64,000 nucleotides of DNA from Streptomyces sp. CB02980 (GTDB lineage: Bacteria > Actinomycetota > Actinomycetes > Streptomycetales > Streptomycetaceae). A model generated the notes under the pieces. The model had not been told where the DNA came from. It was given only the letters and a program-made list of their open reading frames with translations, and did no database searches. Shown one piece after another: positions 1 through 7,402 of the stretch. The translations under genes were made by a program, and so were the position numbers. Where the stretch lies: the NCBI RefSeq assembly GCF_014451325.2, contig NZ_JACSCH020000003.1, forward strand, positions 434,001 through 498,000, given 5' to 3'. Numbering within the stretch: the first letter of the stretch is position 1; every line of letters begins with the position of its first letter.

Positions 1-364
1 GGTGGCCGGCGACGGCGAAGTTGCCGGTCGCGCCGAGGCGGGCGGTGCCGGCGTAGTGGCCGAGCCCCTTCTTCAGGGTGCCGACCCCGGTGCCCTGGAG
101 GACGGGCCACTTCCAGTCCCTGCCGAGCCGGGGGACGTACATGACGGCGATGCCCTTGCCGGGGGCGTACGGCACGGCTCCGGCGGCGGGAGCGGCGCTC
201 CGGACCGGGGTGCCGGTCCACTCGCGCTGGAGGGTGTCGATCTGCCCGGCGCTCGCGCTCGCGGCCTGGACCCCGGTCCAGTACAGGACGTACACGACGA
301 ACAGGACGATCAGGGCGCCGACGGTGATGCACAGCTCGCTGAAGGTCCTCACGACGAGACGCAA
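1..364 (-). CDS. Class E sortase, N-terminal part (runs off the left edge)
   Basis: The reading frame is open from about 364 to the window edge and lacks its C-terminal half, so the catalytic Cys and Arg are not visible. Visible are an Arg-rich start, one membrane segment (LCITVGALIVLFVVYVLYW), then an extracellular stretch with VMYVPRLGRDWKWPVLQGTG and LKKGLGHYAGTARLGATGNF, ending at VAGH. These are typical of class E (SrtE-like) sortases, where the His of AGH is catalytic. Class E sortases join surface proteins to the cell wall in high-GC Gram-positives. The start is uncertain: TTG at 364 lies close behind GGAGGGG, and GTG at 352 is an alternative. It follows the DUF881 gene almost directly, as expected for an operon. 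Confidence 0.85.
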   Translation of the reverse strand, partial: MRLVVRTFSELCITVGALIVLFVVYVLYWTGVQAASASAGQIDTLQREWTGTPVRSAAPAAGAVPYAPGKGIAVMYVPRLGRDWKWPVLQGTGVGTLKKGLGHYAGTARLGATGNFAVAGH

Positions 365-417
365 GCGCCCCTCCCGCAGTCGGCTCCCGGCGGCGCCGGC
401 CCCGCGCGCGCGTGGTG

Positions 418-1185
418 TCAGCTCACCGGCTTCGCTTGGTGGAGGTCCACTGTGCCCGAGTACCCGGGAAGAGTCACCGCCCTGTGCTCGTCGACTTTCC
501 AGCCGAGCCCGTACGCCTTCACGTACAGCTGGTAGTTCTGGATCGCCGGGGAGCCCGCGAGCGCCTTGTTCAGCTTCCCCCGGTCACCCACGGCGGTGAT
601 CTTGTACGGGGGCGAGTAGACGCGGCCCTGGAGGATCAGGGTGTTGCCGACGCAGCGCACGGCGCTGGTGGAGATCAGCCGCTGGTCCATGACCCGGATG
701 CCCTCGGCGCCGCCCTGCCACAGGGCGTTGACGACGGCCTGGAGGTCCTGCTGGTGGATGACCAGGTCGTTGGCCTGCGGCTCGGGGTAGCCGGGGGCGG
801 CCTGGGCGTTCGGCGGGGCGTCGTTGAGGGTGACGGTGAGACCGGAGCCGGAGACCTCCGTGGTGCCCGCCGCCGCCTCGAGCGCGTCGAGTCTCGCGTC
901 CTCCGCACGGGTGGAGCCGTCGTCGCGGGCGGCGAGGGAGTCGACCTGGGTGCGGAGGGCGGAGGTGGACTCGTCGAGGCCCGCGTTCTTGTGGCTGCGC
1001 TCCTCGATCAGGTCGGAGAGCCGCAGGAGTGAGGCGTCGGTGCGGATGTTGGTGCCCTTGGCGGTGTTGAAGCTCGTGACGAAGATCAGTCCGGCGAGGG
1101 CGAAAACGGCAAGGGTGAGCACCTGGACGGGGCGCCACCTCGCGGTGCGGCCAGGTCCTTCGGGAGTGCCGGCGGAATTGCTCAA
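418..1185 (-). CDS. DUF881 family membrane protein
   Basis: A 255-residue protein with a short cytoplasmic N terminus, one membrane helix at about residues 20-42 ([19 protein letters not shown]), a coiled-coil-like stretch at about 55-110, and an extracellular C-terminal domain with the family pattern ([49 protein letters not shown]). This matches the DUF881 family found beside crgA and sortase genes in actinobacteria. Its molecular role is unknown; a link to division or cell-wall assembly is suggested only by neighbourhood. The TTG start at 1185 has an AGGG element a few bases upstream. The sortase gene follows directly. Confidence 0.88.
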   Translation of the reverse strand: MSNSAGTPEGPGRTARWRPVQVLTLAVFALAGLIFVTSFNTAKGTNIRTDASLLRLSDLIEERSHKNAGLDESTSALRTQVDSLAARDDGSTRAEDARLDALEAAAGTTEVSGSGLTVTLNDAPPNAQAAPGYPEPQANDLVIHQQDLQAVVNALWQGGAEGIRVMDQRLISTSAVRCVGNTLILQGRVYSPPYKITAVGDRGKLNKALAGSPAIQNYQLYVKAYGLGWKVDEHRAVTLPGYSGTVDLHQAKPVS

Positions 1186-1325
1186 CGTACCCTGATCCCC
1201 TTCGGTGCCGCGGAACCACTACGCTAACGGACGCCTGGGGGACGCAGTCGTCCTCCTTCGTCACATCCCGGCGCCAGCCACAGTTCCCTGCGCGGTCACG
1301 CAGCGCATCGACAGGAGAGTCCCTC

Positions 1326-1580
1326 GTGCCGAAGTCACGGATCCGCAAGAAGGCCGACTTCACGCCCCCGCCCGCGAAGCAGGCCACCTCGATCAAGCTG
1401 ACCAACCGCAGCTGGGTGGCGCCTGTGATGCTCGCGCTGTTCGCCATCGGTCTGGTGTGGATCGTGGTCTTCTACGTCACAGACGGTTCGATGCCGATCG
1501 AGTCGATCCGGAACTGGAACATCGTGGTGGGCTTCGGCTTCATCGCGGCCGGCTTCGGTGTCTCCACGCAGTGGAAGTAG
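1326..1580 (+). CDS. crgA: Cell division protein CrgA
   Basis: An 84-residue protein with a basic N terminus ([16 protein letters not shown]) and two membrane helices at about 31-50 and 64-81, separated by a short loop ([14 protein letters not shown]); this is the full CrgA length and layout. In Streptomyces, CrgA coordinates growth and septation of aerial hyphae and affects FtsZ ring formation; in mycobacteria it is a divisome scaffold. The GTG start at 1326 follows an AGGAGAG ribosome site. It is transcribed divergently from the DUF881-sortase pair. Downstream lies a 315-bp convergent spacer with DnaA-box-like sites and a strong hairpin. Confidence 0.96.
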   Translation: MPKSRIRKKADFTPPPAKQATSIKLTNRSWVAPVMLALFAIGLVWIVVFYVTDGSMPIESIRNWNIVVGFGFIAAGFGVSTQWK

Positions 1581-1649
1581 CGGCGAACAGCAGGAGTACG
1601 GCGGCCGTCTAGCGCTCGTACCGGCTGCTCGTCAAGCTCTCCCCTGAAC

Positions 1650-1884
1650 TTATCCACAGCGTTGTGCACAGCACTGGATAACTTACGAAGATCTGTGGAT
1701 AACTCGCACGAGGTTGACGCCGGTATGACCGGAATCACCCTCTCCGGGAACCACAACGCCCCTCGCCTCCCTGGAGAAATGCCAGGTCAGAGGCGAGGGG
1801 CGTGATCTTTCCCCATGGAGTGGGGAGAGATCGCCACGCACTGTGGATAACTCTGGGGAAAGCTCACAGAGAAGCTCGTCCACA
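1650..1884. promoter_or_regulatory. Cluster of DnaA-box-like sites between crgA and the rhomboid gene
   Basis: This spacer between two convergent genes (1581-1895) holds five 9-mers resembling the DnaA box: TTATCCACA at 1650, TTGTGCACA at 1662, TGTGGATAA (reverse) at 1694 and again at 1842, and TCGTCCACA at 1876. Each differs by one base from the Streptomyces preferred TTGTCCACA; three match the E. coli R1-type box TTATCCACA. Because both flanking genes end here, an ordinary promoter role is unlikely. A DnaA-binding or titration site is an inference. Confidence 0.55.
1756..1803. terminator. Bidirectional terminator between crgA and the rhomboid gene
   Basis: A perfect 14-bp stem (ACGCCCCTCGCCTC pairing with GAGGCGAGGGGCGT) encloses a 20-base loop that itself contains a CCTGG/CCAGG stem; GATCTTT follows on the plus side. 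Both flanking genes end toward it. Confidence 0.8.
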
Positions 1885-1895
1885 GCCCTGTGCGC

Positions 1896-2780
1896 TCAGG
1901 TGAGCGCCGCCGTGCGGGCCAGCACGATCCCCACGTCGAGCAGCAGCACCAGGGCCAGCGCCCCGTACTGCACCAGGTCCCGGCGGGCCCTCGGCGCGTG
2001 CACGAGCGCGTACGTCACCACGACGCCCGCGACCAGACCACCGACGTGGGCCTCCCAGGAGATCCCCGGTCGGGTGAACGTCATGAGCAGTGACAGGGCC
2101 ACGAAGAGGATCACCGGCCGCATGTCGTGACGGCGCCGGCGGGCGAGCACCACCCAGGCGCCGATGAGGCCGTAGACCACGCCGGAGGCGCCGAGCGAGG
2201 GCTGGTTCTGCGCGGCGACGAGATAGGCCAGCACGGAGCCGGAGAGACCGGAGAGCAGGCACAGGGCCGCGTACCGGATCCGTCCCAGCTCGGGCTCGAC
2301 GATCCCGCCGATCACCCACAGGCCCAGCACGTTGAAGAGGATGTGCCAGACCTCCTGGTGGAGGACGGTCGAGGTCAGCAGCCGGTACCACTCGCCGTCG
2401 GCGACCCCGACGAGCTCGCCGAGCGCCGGGCTGTAGGCGTAGCCGATGAGCACGAGCTCGTCGACGAGCCGGTCGCCGAACGCCAGGACGGCGATGTAGA
2501 CCGCGAGGTTGATCCCGATGAGGATCTTGGTGACGAGGCGGTCGTCCGCCGCGACCCGGCCGCCGGCGAGCGTCCGCGGCTGGTTGGCGTCGGCGGCGTG
2601 GCCGGTCCCCGAACCGTTGCGTACGCAGTCGGGGCACTGGAAGCCGACGGATGCGGAGACCATGCACGCCGGGCAGATCGGCTTCTCGCAGCGCGTGCAG
2701 CGGATGCCGGTCTCCACCTCGGGGTGGCGGTAGCAGCGCGGCGGACCGGCGTGCGCGTTCTCGGAGGGTCTCGGTTCCAT
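1896..2780 (-). CDS. Rhomboid family intramembrane serine protease
   Basis: A 294-residue protein. The N terminus carries a Cys-rich putative zinc module (residues about 16-52: CYRHPE, CTRCEKPICPAC, CPDC). The remainder is a multi-helix membrane domain with the rhomboid signature: HILFNVLGLWVIGG, the nucleophile serine in SLGASGVVYGLIGAW (about residue 196), and the catalytic histidine in WEAHVGGLVAG (about 243). Rhomboids cleave membrane proteins within the lipid bilayer; the substrate is unknown. The zinc-finger-plus-rhomboid layout is common in Streptomyces. It starts 22 bp after the cyclophilin gene ends, so the two probably form an operon. Confidence 0.93.
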   Translation of the reverse strand: MEPRPSENAHAGPPRCYRHPEVETGIRCTRCEKPICPACMVSASVGFQCPDCVRNGSGTGHAADANQPRTLAGGRVAADDRLVTKILIGINLAVYIAVLAFGDRLVDELVLIGYAYSPALGELVGVADGEWYRLLTSTVLHQEVWHILFNVLGLWVIGGIVEPELGRIRYAALCLLSGLSGSVLAYLVAAQNQPSLGASGVVYGLIGAWVVLARRRRHDMRPVILFVALSLLMTFTRPGISWEAHVGGLVAGVVVTYALVHAPRARRDLVQYGALALVLLLDVGIVLARTAALT

Positions 2781-2802
2781 GAGAGGTGCCGTCCCTTCCG
2801 CC

Positions 2803-3330
2803 TCAGCGCTTCTCGATCACCACGGACTCGATGACCACGTCCTGCAGCGGTCGCTCGGTGTGCGGGTCGGTCGCGGTGGCCGCGATCGCGTCCACGACCT
2901 TCCGGCTCTCCTTGTCGGCGACCTCGCCGAAGATGGTGTGCTTGCGGTTCAGCCAGGTCGCGGGAGCGACGGTGACGAAGAACTGCGAGCCGTTGGTGCC
3001 CGGTCCCGCGTTGGCCATGGCCAGCAGGTAGGGACGGTCGAAGAAGAGCTCCGGGTGGAACTCGTCGGCGAACTCGTAGCCGGGACCGCCCGTGCCGTTC
3101 CCCAGCGGGTCACCGGCCTGGATCATGAAGCCCTTGATGACCCGGTGGAAGACCGTGCCGTCGTAGAGCGGGTCCGAGGAGACCGTGCCGGTCGCGGGGT
3201 GCGTCCACTCGCGCTCACCACCGGCGAGCTCGACGAAGTTCCTGACCGTCTTCGGGGCGTGGAACGGCATCAGCCGCACCTCGATGTCACCCAGGCTGGT
3301 CTTGAGGATCGCGTACAGCTGCTCGGCCAC
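2803..3330 (-). CDS. Cyclophilin-type peptidyl-prolyl cis-trans isomerase
   Basis: A 175-residue single-domain cyclophilin without a signal peptide, so probably cytosolic. Family motifs are seen in order: APKTVRNFVELAGG, YDGTVFHRVIKGFMIQAGDP, GTGGPGYEFADEF, LAMANAGPGTNGSQFFVT and HTIFGEV. The active-site Arg (FHRVI), Phe and Gln (SQFF) are present. It catalyses proline isomerisation during protein folding. A homologue (ppiA) sits in the same place near the origin in Mycobacterium tuberculosis. The GTG start gives VAEQLYAILKTSLGDIEVRL, where the domain begins at once. Confidence 0.95.
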   Translation of the reverse strand: MAEQLYAILKTSLGDIEVRLMPFHAPKTVRNFVELAGGEREWTHPATGTVSSDPLYDGTVFHRVIKGFMIQAGDPLGNGTGGPGYEFADEFHPELFFDRPYLLAMANAGPGTNGSQFFVTVAPATWLNRKHTIFGEVADKESRKVVDAIAATATDPHTERPLQDVVIESVVIEKR

Positions 3331-3505
3331 GGTCGCCTTCCGTCCACGTCATGTCAGGTCATGCCACGTCTGTCTCTGGCGTGTCCGATCCTCGCATGCC
3401 CCGGATGCCCACCCCACATGCCGGACCTGGCTTCGGGGGGCATGATTCCGAAAAGGATGGAAAGGTGAAAAACCGACATCGTCGCCACCGAGGAGGAGGA
3501 ATCCC

Positions 3506-4216
3506 GTGACCCGCATGGAGAGCGTGCGCGCCGCGTCAGATTCGGCGAAGGAGAGCGTCCTGCACGCCGCGGAAGTGGTGGCGCCGTACGCCGGCACGGC
3601 CAAGGACCAGGCCGCGCACTACGCCAACGAGGCGCGTGTGCTGATCGCGCCGAAAGTCTCGAAGGCCGCTCAACAGGCACGGGCGCAGGCTCGTGTGCAG
3701 TACGACTCGTATGTCGCACCGCACGTACCGCCGCGGGTCGACGCGGCCGCACAGCGTGCGGCGGTCAAGACCCGCTGGGCCTGCCGTCAGGCGGCCGATT
3801 ACACCGTTCCACGTGTCGAGCAGGCGGTCGCCGCGACCGGTCCCGTCCTTGAGGAGGCCGGGTCGCGTTCGACTGCCGCCTGGGCCGCGCTGCGCGGTCA
3901 GGTGACACCGAAGGAAATCCAGAAGATCGTGAAGAAGCACGAGCGTCAGGCACGGGCCGGACGCCTCGCCAAGGGCCTCTTGGTCCTGGGCGTTCTCGTC
4001 GGCGGCGCGTTCGCCGCCTGGAAGTGGTGGGACAAGCAGGCCAATCCCGACTGGCTGGTCGAGCCGCCCGCTGCCACCGAGGTGGAGGAGGGTTCCGTAC
4101 TGACGTCCTACGACGAGGGTGAGGATCCCCTCGACCCGGAGGTGGAGGCCAAGGAGACCGAGGCCGAAGCCGCTGCCGCAGCCAAGGAGGCCGCCGAACG
4201 CGACGAGCGCCGCTGA
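3506..4216 (+). CDS. DUF5324 family membrane protein
   Basis: A 236-residue protein with an alanine-rich, helix-prone region of repeated amphipathic stretches (VLHAAEVVAPYAGTAKDQAA, LIAPKVSKAAQQARAQARVQ). One membrane helix follows at about 155-172 (GLLVLGVLVGGAFAAWKWW), then an acidic tail ending in a Glu/Ala/Lys-rich segment. This fits the Streptomyces family DUF5324, whose function is unknown. The GTG start at 3506 follows a GAGGAGGAAT ribosome site. It is divergent from the cyclophilin gene. Confidence 0.85.
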   Translation: MTRMESVRAASDSAKESVLHAAEVVAPYAGTAKDQAAHYANEARVLIAPKVSKAAQQARAQARVQYDSYVAPHVPPRVDAAAQRAAVKTRWACRQAADYTVPRVEQAVAATGPVLEEAGSRSTAAWAALRGQVTPKEIQKIVKKHERQARAGRLAKGLLVLGVLVGGAFAAWKWWDKQANPDWLVEPPAATEVEEGSVLTSYDEGEDPLDPEVEAKETEAEAAAAAKEAAERDERR

Positions 4217-4556
4217 CCGACCGGGGTACCGCTGGGTGCTGCCGAGGTCCTACCGGGTTCCACCAGGGCCCTGCCGAAGTCTGCCGGGGTCCTGGTTCCC
4301 GCGGGGTCCCGCGGGGTTCTGTCGAGTTCTGCGGGTTCTGCGAGTTCTGCGAGTTCTGTCCACAGGGGCCTGCTGGGTCCTGCTGTCGCGGGAGTCCTGC
4401 CGGGTCCTGCTGTCGCGGGAGTCCTGCTGAGTTCTACCGGGGTCCGGTTCGGCTCCGCGGAGGTGCTGCCGGGTCCTGCCGGGTCGTACGAAGTGGAGTC
4501 GTACGAAGAGGTGCGGATACGGGTGTGGGGAGTACGCATCGTCGGCTCCCCGCGCC
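4217..4556. repeat. Repeat-rich spacer between convergent genes
   Basis: About 340 bp without a credible gene, composed largely of variations on GGTCCTGC, GAGTTCTG and CGGGTTCTG. It includes a perfect 26-bp direct repeat at 4375-4400 and 4402-4427 (period 27 bp, beginning GGGTCCTGCTGTCGC). A further short repeat of TCGTACGAAG lies near 4485-4508. The copies suggest slipped-strand expansion. A minus-strand reading frame crosses it and turns the 27-bp period into a 9-residue repeat, but nothing else supports translation. Confidence 0.7.
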
Positions 4557-4943
4557 CTACGCCGACGCGGCGAGCGCCAGCTCCGTCAGCGCGGCCGGCT
4601 CGTCGCTCTCGGCCACGACGGTCGCGCCGGCAGAGGAGCGGTGCCGGGTGGCGGGCGAGGAACCGTGGGCCTCGGCGGCGATGCGCTGCTTGATGGTGGG
4701 CGGCAGGGAACGGTCCCCGACGAGCGGCCACCGGTGCGCCCTCTGTGCCGGTACGGAGGCGAGCGCGGCCCGCTCCCCGGCGACGGGGGTCGTGGCGGCG
4801 GCGGGACCGGCCGGCTCCTCGGGCTGCTGGACGGCGGGCTGCTGGGTCGCGGCGGCGGTGCCCGCCAGGCCGACGGAGGCGAGCAGGGCGAAGAGGACGG
4901 AGATGAAGGCGGTCCAGAACTGCTTGACCTTGGCGGTGGCCAT
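4557..4943 (-). CDS. Small secreted or anchored protein, DUF6344-like
   Basis: A 128-residue protein starting MATAKVKQFWTAFISVLFA, with a hydrophobic signal or anchor segment at about 9-32 ending in an Ala-rich cleavage-like site (GTAAATQQ). A Gln/Pro/Ala-rich linker follows, then a C-terminal part with RWPLVGDRSLPPTIKQRIAAEAHGSS. It resembles Streptomyces proteins grouped as DUF6344; this assignment is from memory of the family start and is moderate. Function unknown. A GTGAGGGG ribosome site precedes the ATG. It is convergent with the DUF5324 gene across the repeat spacer. Confidence 0.75.
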   Translation of the reverse strand: MATAKVKQFWTAFISVLFALLASVGLAGTAAATQQPAVQQPEEPAGPAAATTPVAGERAALASVPAQRAHRWPLVGDRSLPPTIKQRIAAEAHGSSPATRHRSSAGATVVAESDEPAALTELALAASA

Positions 4944-5119
4944 GGCCCCTCACTTTCGTGACGTTCTCGGATGGTTCATTTCGGATTGCGCGCTTTACGC
5001 ACTTTCCTCATGATGTGGATGCGCGCCCGATTTCCACGGACCACCGCCGTCGGCGCGCAGTTCTTCCGATGAACACCACCCGTCCGGACCAGTGCGGCCC
5101 GGACGGCTCCCGCGAGGGA

Positions 5120-6220
5120 CTAGGAGAGGCGCCGCTTGAGGTACCGGCTGAGCGGCTTCTCGACCACCTTGTGCACCAGGTAGGAGAGCACCAGCATTCC
5201 GGCGATCACCGAGCCGAGGAGCACCCACGGGTCGACGCCCCGCCGTGCGAAGTAACCGATGAACTCCCAGCCGATGACCTGGTGCAGCAGGTACAGCGGG
5301 TACGTCAGCGCGCCCGCGATCGGCAGCCACCGCCACTGGATCCACGAGAGCTTCCCGGTCGCGATCAGCGCCATGATCCCGAAGAATCCGCCCAGCAGCA
5401 CGATCACGGGCCAGGCGGCCCGCTCGCCGAGGAAGGTGAGGCGCTCGAACTCCTCGATGGTGGGGGCGAGGGAAGCGCAGAAGGAGACGCCGACGATGCC
5501 GAAGAGCAGCAGGTTCGGGCGGAAGCGGTACATCAGGTAGAACGCCATGCCGGCGATGAAGAACCAGCTGTACTCGGGGATCAGCAGCAGCCGCAGCGGT
5601 CCCGGAGGAGCCTTCGCGACGAGGAGCGTCGCCGCGCCCCAGACGCAGCAGAACGCGATCACGCGCTGGTAGGTGAGGCCGAACCAGGCCATCGCCGCGA
5701 AGAGGAGATAGAAGCGGAGCTCCGTGAAGAGCGTCCAGTAGACGGGGTCGACGTGGTCGACCCTGAGCGGCTGCTGGAGCATCGTCAGGTTGGTGAGGAT
5801 GTCGTTCCACGGGAGGTGGCGACGCCCGCCGGGGATCACCATGACGGTGACCGAGGTCGCGATCACCGCGAACCAGTACGCCGGATACAGCCGCACGACA
5901 CGGGAGACGACGAAGGCCTTCACCGGTCGGCCCCAGGCGCTCATGCAGATGACGAAACCGCTGATCACGAAGAACAGCTGGACGCCGAGATAGCCGTACG
6001 CCGATATGCGGAACGTCTCGGGGAATATCTCCCTGACCGGAGTCGGCCAGCCGCCGCCACGGGCCGTGAAGTGGTACACGACCACCATGAGCGCGGCTGC
6101 GAGGCGAAGCCCGTCGAGCGCGTAGAGACGCCCGGGGCGCCTGACCCCGAGGTTCGGCGCGACAACGGTCTCGGGCCGTATTCGGTTCGCGGGCAGCGCG
6201 GTTTGCAGCTGGTTCAACAC
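5120..6220 (-). CDS. Acyltransferase family 3 membrane protein
   Basis: A 366-residue polytopic protein with about ten hydrophobic segments. The family start is clear: YALDGLRLAAALMVVVYHFT, with the conserved His at the end of helix 1; GYLGVQLFFVISGFVI and SRVVRLYPAYW follow. These are hallmarks of acyltransferase family 3 (OafA/NodX/OpgC type), which transfer acyl groups to sugars, lipids or antibiotics across the membrane. The substrate cannot be read from sequence. It is a single gene with its own promoter-like site upstream. The C terminus (YLVHKVVEKPLSRYLKRRL) is typical of complete members. Confidence 0.9.
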   Translation of the reverse strand: MLNQLQTALPANRIRPETVVAPNLGVRRPGRLYALDGLRLAAALMVVVYHFTARGGGWPTPVREIFPETFRISAYGYLGVQLFFVISGFVICMSAWGRPVKAFVVSRVVRLYPAYWFAVIATSVTVMVIPGGRRHLPWNDILTNLTMLQQPLRVDHVDPVYWTLFTELRFYLLFAAMAWFGLTYQRVIAFCCVWGAATLLVAKAPPGPLRLLLIPEYSWFFIAGMAFYLMYRFRPNLLLFGIVGVSFCASLAPTIEEFERLTFLGERAAWPVIVLLGGFFGIMALIATGKLSWIQWRWLPIAGALTYPLYLLHQVIGWEFIGYFARRGVDPWVLLGSVIAGMLVLSYLVHKVVEKPLSRYLKRRLS

Positions 6221-6292
6221 TCGGAGATCCCCACCTAGGTCTGCGGCCGGAGAGCACCCGGGAGGCGCATGGGGTGTCAGCTCGGCGCAGTG

Positions 6293-6321
6293 AGCATAGG
6301 TTGCTCACAGATTCCGTACAA
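6293..6321 (-). promoter_or_regulatory. Probable promoter of the acyltransferase gene
   Basis: On the minus strand TTGTAC and TATGCT are separated by exactly 17 bases, a good match to a housekeeping (HrdB-type) promoter. It lies about 75 bp upstream of the acyltransferase start. The remaining spacer up to the tRNA-Ala terminator (6322-6539) shows nothing further. Confidence 0.6.
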
Positions 6322-6539
6322 CTTTCGATTTGCGTGATGTGCCACTCATCAAGTACGGAACGCGCCACACGAGAGCCCGGTCGACGACGTGGTGGACGAT
6401 GCTCGCTCGCAGGGTCGAGGCCGGTCCGAGGACGATCCGAGGACGGTCACCGACCACAGGGTCCGACAGGGGAACGCATCCCACGCCAAGCCCTGCACAA
6501 GCGGGTGCCCTGGGACCGCGGCAGCACACCGAAACCGGG

Positions 6540-6590
6540 CGAAAAAACACCCCCCTGACCGCGTTTTCGCAGGTCAAGAGGGTGTTTGCC
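6540..6590 (-). terminator. Terminator downstream of tRNA-Ala
   Basis: On the minus strand AAACACCCTCTTGACC can fold back on GGTCAGGGGGGTGTTT around a small GCGAAAACGC loop, followed by a run of T. It starts directly after the tRNA 3' end. Confidence 0.8.
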
Positions 6591-6591
6591 G

Positions 6592-6664
6592 TGGAGCCTA
6601 GGGGAGTCGAACCCCTGACATCTGCCATGCAAAGACAGCGCTCTACCAACTGAGCTAAGGCCCC
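6592..6664 (-). tRNA. tRNA-Ala (anticodon TGC)
   Basis: A 73-nt cloverleaf: acceptor GGGGCCT pairs with AGGCTCC plus discriminator A; D arm TAGCTCAGTTGGTAGAGC; anticodon loop CTTTGCATG with TGC; T loop GGTTCGACTC. CCA is not encoded. With tRNA-Ile at 10547 it forms the Ile/Ala pair that follows gyrA in many actinobacteria, here separated by about 3.9 kb of other genes. Confidence 0.97.
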
Positions 6665-6675
6665 GGAACGAGAAC

Positions 6676-6706
6676 AGCGTACCGGGTCACCCCCCATGCC
6701 CGGCAA
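6676..6706 (-). promoter_or_regulatory. Possible promoter of tRNA-Ala
   Basis: Minus-strand TTGCCG and TACGCT are 19 bases apart, with the second element ending 11 bp before the tRNA 5' end. The spacing is long but the location fits. Confidence 0.4.
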
Positions 6707-6792
6707 AAGGATTGGGACTCCCGGTCGGCGACCACTCTCCGTAAGATGCTGAGCGAGGTTCGCAGTGGCGAACCTAGGGATGGGGAGAAGAA

Positions 6793-7341
6793 ATGGACGC
6801 AGCGCAGCAGGAAGCCACGGCGCGAGCCAGAGAGCTTCAGCGCAGTTGGTACGGAGAGCCGCTGGGGGCGCTCTTCCGTCGGCTGATCGACGATCTCGGA
6901 CTCAATCAGGCCAGGCTCGCGGCCGTGCTCGGATTGTCCGCGCCCATGCTGTCCCAGCTGATGAGCGGCCAGCGCGCCAAGATCGGCAACCCGGCCGTCG
7001 TCCAGCGTGTCCAGGCGCTCCAGGAGCTCGCCGTACAGGTCGCCGACGGCACCGTCAGCGCCGCCGAGGCCACCGACCGGATGGACGAGGTCAAGAAGTC
7101 GCAGGGCGGCTCCGTCCTCACCAGCACCGGTCAGCCTGCCACCGGCTCGGGAGCTCCGACCGTCCGCCGCGTGGTCCGCGAGATCCAGTCGCTGCTGCGC
7201 TCCGTAGCCGCGGCGGGCGACATCATCGACGCCGCCGACTCCCTCGCCCCGGCCCACCCGGAACTGGCAGAGTTCCTCCGGGTGTACGGCGCGGGGCGCA
7301 CCGCGGACGCGGTCGCGCACTACGAGTCGCACCAGAACTGA
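6793..7341 (+). CDS. HTH DNA-binding protein
   Basis: A 182-residue soluble protein. Residues about 25-60 form a helix-turn-helix of Xre/Cro type (LNQARLAAVLGLSAPMLSQLMSG, then QRAKIGNPAVVQRVQAL). An amphipathic, Ala-rich region and a Gly/Ser/Thr-rich linker (about 105-118) follow, then a helical C-terminal domain (VRRVVREIQSLLRSVAAAG, LAEFLRVYGAGRTADAVAHY). Likely a small transcriptional regulator; its target is unknown. The ATG at 6793 follows GGGGAGAAG. It lies 61 bp upstream of the Ser/Thr kinase gene in the same direction, suggesting a shared transcript. Confidence 0.8.
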   Translation: MDAAQQEATARARELQRSWYGEPLGALFRRLIDDLGLNQARLAAVLGLSAPMLSQLMSGQRAKIGNPAVVQRVQALQELAVQVADGTVSAAEATDRMDEVKKSQGGSVLTSTGQPATGSGAPTVRRVVREIQSLLRSVAAAGDIIDAADSLAPAHPELAEFLRVYGAGRTADAVAHYESHQN

Positions 7342-7402
7342 GGCGGCCGGCCGCCGGCCGGCATCGCCCACAGACGAGGCAACGGGGAGCGGACACAGCA
7401 CG

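Noticed and set aside
4108..4953. A 281-residue minus-strand open frame across the repeat spacer
   Set aside because: It is in a different frame from the better supported DUF6344-like gene, consists of Arg/Pro/Thr repeats, overlaps the end of the DUF5324 gene, and reflects the bias of GC-rich repeats.
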